From JBGSUZ01 sp964404895 (GTDB taxonomy: Bacteria; Bacillota; Clostridia; Peptostreptococcales; Acidaminobacteraceae), in assembly GCA_964404895.1 (NCBI GenBank), contig CAYOLV010000002.1, forward strand, positions 496,001 through 560,000: 64,000 nt of DNA, given 5' to 3'. The stretch's first letter is position 1. Every line of letters begins with the position of its first letter. The position numbers and the translations under genes were made by a program. Shown here one piece after another: positions 61,228-64,000 of this stretch. Under the pieces are notes generated by a model, which saw nothing but the letters and a program-made list of their open reading frames with translations, did not search any database and had not been told where the DNA came from.

Positions 61228-62337
61228 TTATTCCAAGTAATCTTTCAACTTTTTGCTTCTGCTTGGGTGCTTCAATTTTCTGAGCGCCTTCGCTTCAATT
61301 TGACGAATTCTTTCTCTTGTTACGTCGAATTGCTTGCCCACTTCTTCAAGAGTTCTAGCTCTGCCATCTTCAAGACCAAATCTGAGCTTGAGGACTTTTT
61401 GTTCTCTTGGTGTTAAAGTTTCCAGAACTTCCATAAGCTGCTCTTTCAACATAGAGAATGCCGCCGCATCTGCAGGAGCAGGCGCATCTGTATCTGGAAT
61501 AAAGTCGCCGAGGTGGCTGTCTTCTTCTTCACCGATAGGTGTTTCAAGAGACACTGGCTCTTGTGCGATTTTTAAGATTTCTCTTACTTTTTCAACGCTC
61601 ATGTCCATTTCAGCAGCAATTTCTTCTGGTTTAGCATCTCTGCCAAGTTCTTGAAGCAACTGTCTTGAAACGCGGATCAATTTATTAATGGTTTCAACCA
61701 TATGCACAGGAATACGAATGGTTCTGGCTTGGTCAGCAATAGCGCGGGTAATGGCTTGTCTGATCCACCAAGTGGCATAAGTTGAGAATTTGTAACCTTT
61801 GCGGTAGTCAAACTTTTCAACGGCTTTGATAAGACCCAAGTTCCCTTCTTGAATTAAATCAAGGAACTGCATGCCACGGCCAACGTAACGTTTTGCAATA
61901 CTGACAACCAGTCTCAAGTTGGCTTCACATAATTTCTTCTTCGCTTCTTCGTCCCCTTCTTCCATTCTCTTGGCAAGGGAAATTTCTTCCTCACCGCTGA
62001 GAAGAGGAACTTTACCGATTTCTTTTAAATACATTCTTACCGGGTCATCAATGCTGATGCCTTTTGGCAAGGAAATATCGTCGAAATCAACGTCGTCTGC
62101 GTTTTCTTCATCTTCGTCGTCATCGCTGGCAAAACCATCATCTTCAAGGTCTTTGTCTCCAATAACCTCAATACCCATAGATGCCAATGAGTCATATATG
62201 TCTTCAATTTGCTCTTTATCAATGTCTAGTTCTGATAGGCCATCTTCAATCTCAGAGTAAGTTAAATTACCTTTTTTCTTCCCTTTAGAGGCGAGCTCAC
62301 GTACCATATCGATTTGTTGCGGATCTATTTTACTCAT
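61228..62337 (-). CDS. rpoD: Primary RNA polymerase sigma factor (sigma-A/RpoD)
   Basis: A 369-residue housekeeping sigma factor. It has a short acidic region 1 (ASDDDEDEENADDVDF), region 1.2 (DPVRMYLKEIGKVPLL), region 2 with CEANLRLVVSIAKRYVGRGMQFLDLIQEGNLGLIKAVEKFDYRKGYKFSTYATWWIRQAI, region 3 (RIPVHMVETINKL), and region 4 with TPREQKVLKLRFGLEDG and TRERIRQIEAKALRKL. The length fits sigma-A of Firmicutes. It overlaps dnaG by 8 bases and forms the classic dnaG-rpoD operon. Confidence 0.98.
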   Translation of the reverse strand: MSKIDPQQIDMVRELASKGKKKGNLTYSEIEDGLSELDIDKEQIEDIYDSLASMGIEVIGDKDLEDDGFASDDDEDEENADDVDFDDISLPKGISIDDPVRMYLKEIGKVPLLSGEEEISLAKRMEEGDEEAKKKLCEANLRLVVSIAKRYVGRGMQFLDLIQEGNLGLIKAVEKFDYRKGYKFSTYATWWIRQAITRAIADQARTIRIPVHMVETINKLIRVSRQLLQELGRDAKPEEIAAEMDMSVEKVREILKIAQEPVSLETPIGEEEDSHLGDFIPDTDAPAPADAAAFSMLKEQLMEVLETLTPREQKVLKLRFGLEDGRARTLEEVGKQFDVTRERIRQIEAKALRKLKHPSRSKKLKDYLE

Positions 62338-64000
62338 TTACTTTCACTCCCCTCGCTATTAGCTTACCCTTCATTGCTTCACTTTTCATCTGCGTCAATT
62401 CAGTTTCCTTTCTAATGAACATCAGTTTCGTCCGATTGGCATCCTCTGGTGTCATGTGATTCGCTTCAGTATTTACAAATATCATTCGCTGATTTTTGAT
62501 GTCTTCAATTTCTTCATCAAAAAGAAGTATCTGATAACTTGCAATGGTTGACAAAAGATCTTTATCAAATTGGTCTGACACCACTCTGGCGTTAAAGTAT
62601 TTTTCCAGTTCTTGTGCCGATTCCAAATCAACTAACTCTGCGACCATTGCAATTTCAATTTCTGCATGCGTCTGATAGTAAGCTTCCAATAAAAACATCA
62701 AACGACGAACTTCATCATTTCTAATGTGCTGAACTGATACTTTCGACGTGACGGCCAGAAATCCCTGCTTATTGTGCATGGAAAGTTCTAATAATTTCTT
62801 TTCAATGTCATGCAGTTTGCTTCGACCGTCGGTATTGATGCTGACTTTTTCAATTTTTTTATAGTCATTGCCATAACTATTATTGTTATAAGCACTGCCT
62901 GTATTCTGATATTTCCCCTTCGGCGTAAAGACCGATTGACCGCTGACCTCTTTGGCAATTGCCATTCGATCATACTGCATATCGTTGGCTAAAAAATCGA
63001 TATAGTAGCTTTTTTCTACTTCACTTTCAAGTCCTTTGATCATGAGGGCTGCCTTTTTTAAATAGTCCAAACGCCCCTGTTGCTGATTCAAATTAAAAGA
63101 TAATTTTTGAACTTTGAGTTGATAGGCAAAACTTTCTTCTGCATCGGCTACAGCATTTAAAAACGCTTCTTTGCCCTTTTGGCGGATGTACTCGTCTGGA
63201 TCCATATTGTTTTCAAGAGTCAGTACTTTTAGCTTGGCTGAAATGCCTTTAAGCACATCCAAACTGCGAATGGCGGCTTTCTTGCCTGCTATATCTCCAT
63301 CAAAACACAAAATGACCGTCTGTGCATAGCGCTCCAAAACCCGTCCGTGTTCTGGGGTAAGAGCTGTGCCAAGGGTTGCAACTGCATAAGGAATCCCTTG
63401 CTGATGAAGGGCAATCACATCCATATAGCCTTCGACCACAATTACAAGTCCCATTTCTTTAATTTCCTTTTTGCCGTGATAAAGGCCATAAAGGGTGTTG
63501 CTTTTATTGAACACCGGTGTTTCCGATGTATTCAAATATTTAGGAAGAGTCTCGTCCATCACACGGCCGCCAAACCCGATAAAGTCGCCTTTGACGTCTC
63601 GGATAGGGAACATGACTCGATTGCGGAACCGATCGAAATAACCGTTGCCCTCTTTTTTCTCAGAAAGCAAACCTGCTTTTACCATTTCTTTCTGCAAGGT
63701 AGGAGAAGTTCCTACCGACTTGAGAAGCCCATCCCAGGAGTTTCCAGAATAGCCCAGTCCGAAATGATCAATCATTTCGCTGGTAATGCCTCTCGCATTA
63801 AAATATGCCATGGCATTGCCTGACCTTTTGAGGTTTTTATAATAATAAACAGCCGCTTGCCGATTAACAAAATAAAGTCTTTTTCTCAATTCTGATTGAT
63901 CGGGCTTACCGCTGGTTACTTTATAAGGCTCTAAATCAATACCAAACTGATCTGCAATGAATTCAATAGCATCAATAAAATCTAGGTTCTCTTTTGCCAT
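62330..64000 (-). CDS. dnaG: DNA primase (N-terminus beyond the window)
   Basis: 556 residues are visible; the N-terminal zinc-binding domain lies outside the window. The frame begins at an internal Met (MAKENLDFIDAIEFIADQFGIDLE), which is in the RNA polymerase domain. The TOPRIM motifs EGYMDVIALHQQG and LCFDGDIAGKKAA are present, as is the IGFGGRVMDETLPKYLNTSETPVFNKS region. A C-terminal helicase-binding domain follows a Asn/Ser/Tyr-rich linker. It makes RNA primers for replication and is the first visible gene of the operon with rpoD. Confidence 0.96.
   Translation of the reverse strand: MAKENLDFIDAIEFIADQFGIDLEPYKVTSGKPDQSELRKRLYFVNRQAAVYYYKNLKRSGNAMAYFNARGITSEMIDHFGLGYSGNSWDGLLKSVGTSPTLQKEMVKAGLLSEKKEGNGYFDRFRNRVMFPIRDVKGDFIGFGGRVMDETLPKYLNTSETPVFNKSNTLYGLYHGKKEIKEMGLVIVVEGYMDVIALHQQGIPYAVATLGTALTPEHGRVLERYAQTVILCFDGDIAGKKAAIRSLDVLKGISAKLKVLTLENNMDPDEYIRQKGKEAFLNAVADAEESFAYQLKVQKLSFNLNQQQGRLDYLKKAALMIKGLESEVEKSYYIDFLANDMQYDRMAIAKEVSGQSVFTPKGKYQNTGSAYNNNSYGNDYKKIEKVSINTDGRSKLHDIEKKLLELSMHNKQGFLAVTSKVSVQHIRNDEVRRLMFLLEAYYQTHAEIEIAMVAELVDLESAQELEKYFNARVVSDQFDKDLLSTIASYQILLFDEEIEDIKNQRMIFVNTEANHMTPEDANRTKLMFIRKETELTQMKSEAMKGKLIARGVKVNE

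Noticed and set aside
1..64000. Insertion sequences, prophage genes, CRISPR arrays, tRNA or rRNA genes
   Set aside because: I looked for transposase or integrase motifs, repeat-spacer arrays and tRNA cloverleaf signatures and saw none.

Overview
The window looks like chromosome from a low-GC, Gram-positive, anaerobic member of the Clostridia. The evidence is a dnaG-rpoD-trmK-Nif3 housekeeping block, an RNase P RNA of the ordinary bacterial type, a cysteine T-box upstream of cysK-cysE, a CD3324-family gene, an S-layer-homology protein, strong AGGAGG ribosome binding sites, and ferredoxin-type 2-oxoacid oxidoreductase and oxaloacetate decarboxylase genes. A Fusibacter/Acidaminobacter-like organism is only a guess. 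Most genes lie on the minus strand. No tRNA, rRNA, CRISPR array, transposase or phage gene was seen.

Layout. 1-5.6 kb: start of an efflux adaptor gene, a Cache-PAS sensor kinase, and a MarR-YhgE/Pip membrane-protein operon with a readable promoter and operator-like repeats. 5.7-13.2 kb: an AT-rich polymorphic-toxin island. It has a DUF4176 gene, an unknown 169-aa gene, a 1115-aa multidomain toxin and a putative immunity gene, then a structured non-coding stretch. Beyond that lies an orphan toxin tip (Endonuclea_NS_2 nuclease) with a YezG-type immunity gene, flanked by two ~70% identical copies of an 80-aa gene. 13.4-24.9 kb: thiol peroxidase diverging from a two-subunit 2-oxoacid:acceptor oxidoreductase, a ROK regulator, a sensor kinase/HD-GYP response regulator pair, deoC-pduL, and an RsgA-like GTPase. 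25-32 kb: hpt, a TetR regulator and a compact Tad/Flp pilus operon. 32.8-47.8 kb: OadA, an Lrp regulator, a binding protein plus sensor kinase, the T-box cysK-cysE operon, a nucleoside hydrolase, a Cache-PAS-GGDEF protein, cca, a chagasin-type protease inhibitor, an MBL hydrolase and an HD-GYP protein. 47.9-58.7 kb: an Fe-S/FMN membrane protein with a response regulator and kinase, an ECF sigma operon, an SLH protein, an XRE-DUF3169 operon behind a large palindrome, and a secreted nuclease. 58.8-64 kb: rnpB, Nif3-like, trmK, rpoD and dnaG (cut by the window end).

Themes. Cyclic-di-GMP turnover is prominent (two HD-GYP proteins, one GGDEF protein) near a Tad pilus, so surface behaviour is probably controlled by several sensor kinases. 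DeoC and PduL suggest acetaldehyde from deoxyribose phosphate being turned toward acyl phosphate. The most unusual part is the 5.7-13.2 kb toxin island. Its displaced nuclease tip shares a pre-toxin segment with the full-length toxin, consistent with tip exchange by recombination. No LXG domain and no secretion genes are visible, so the export route is open.
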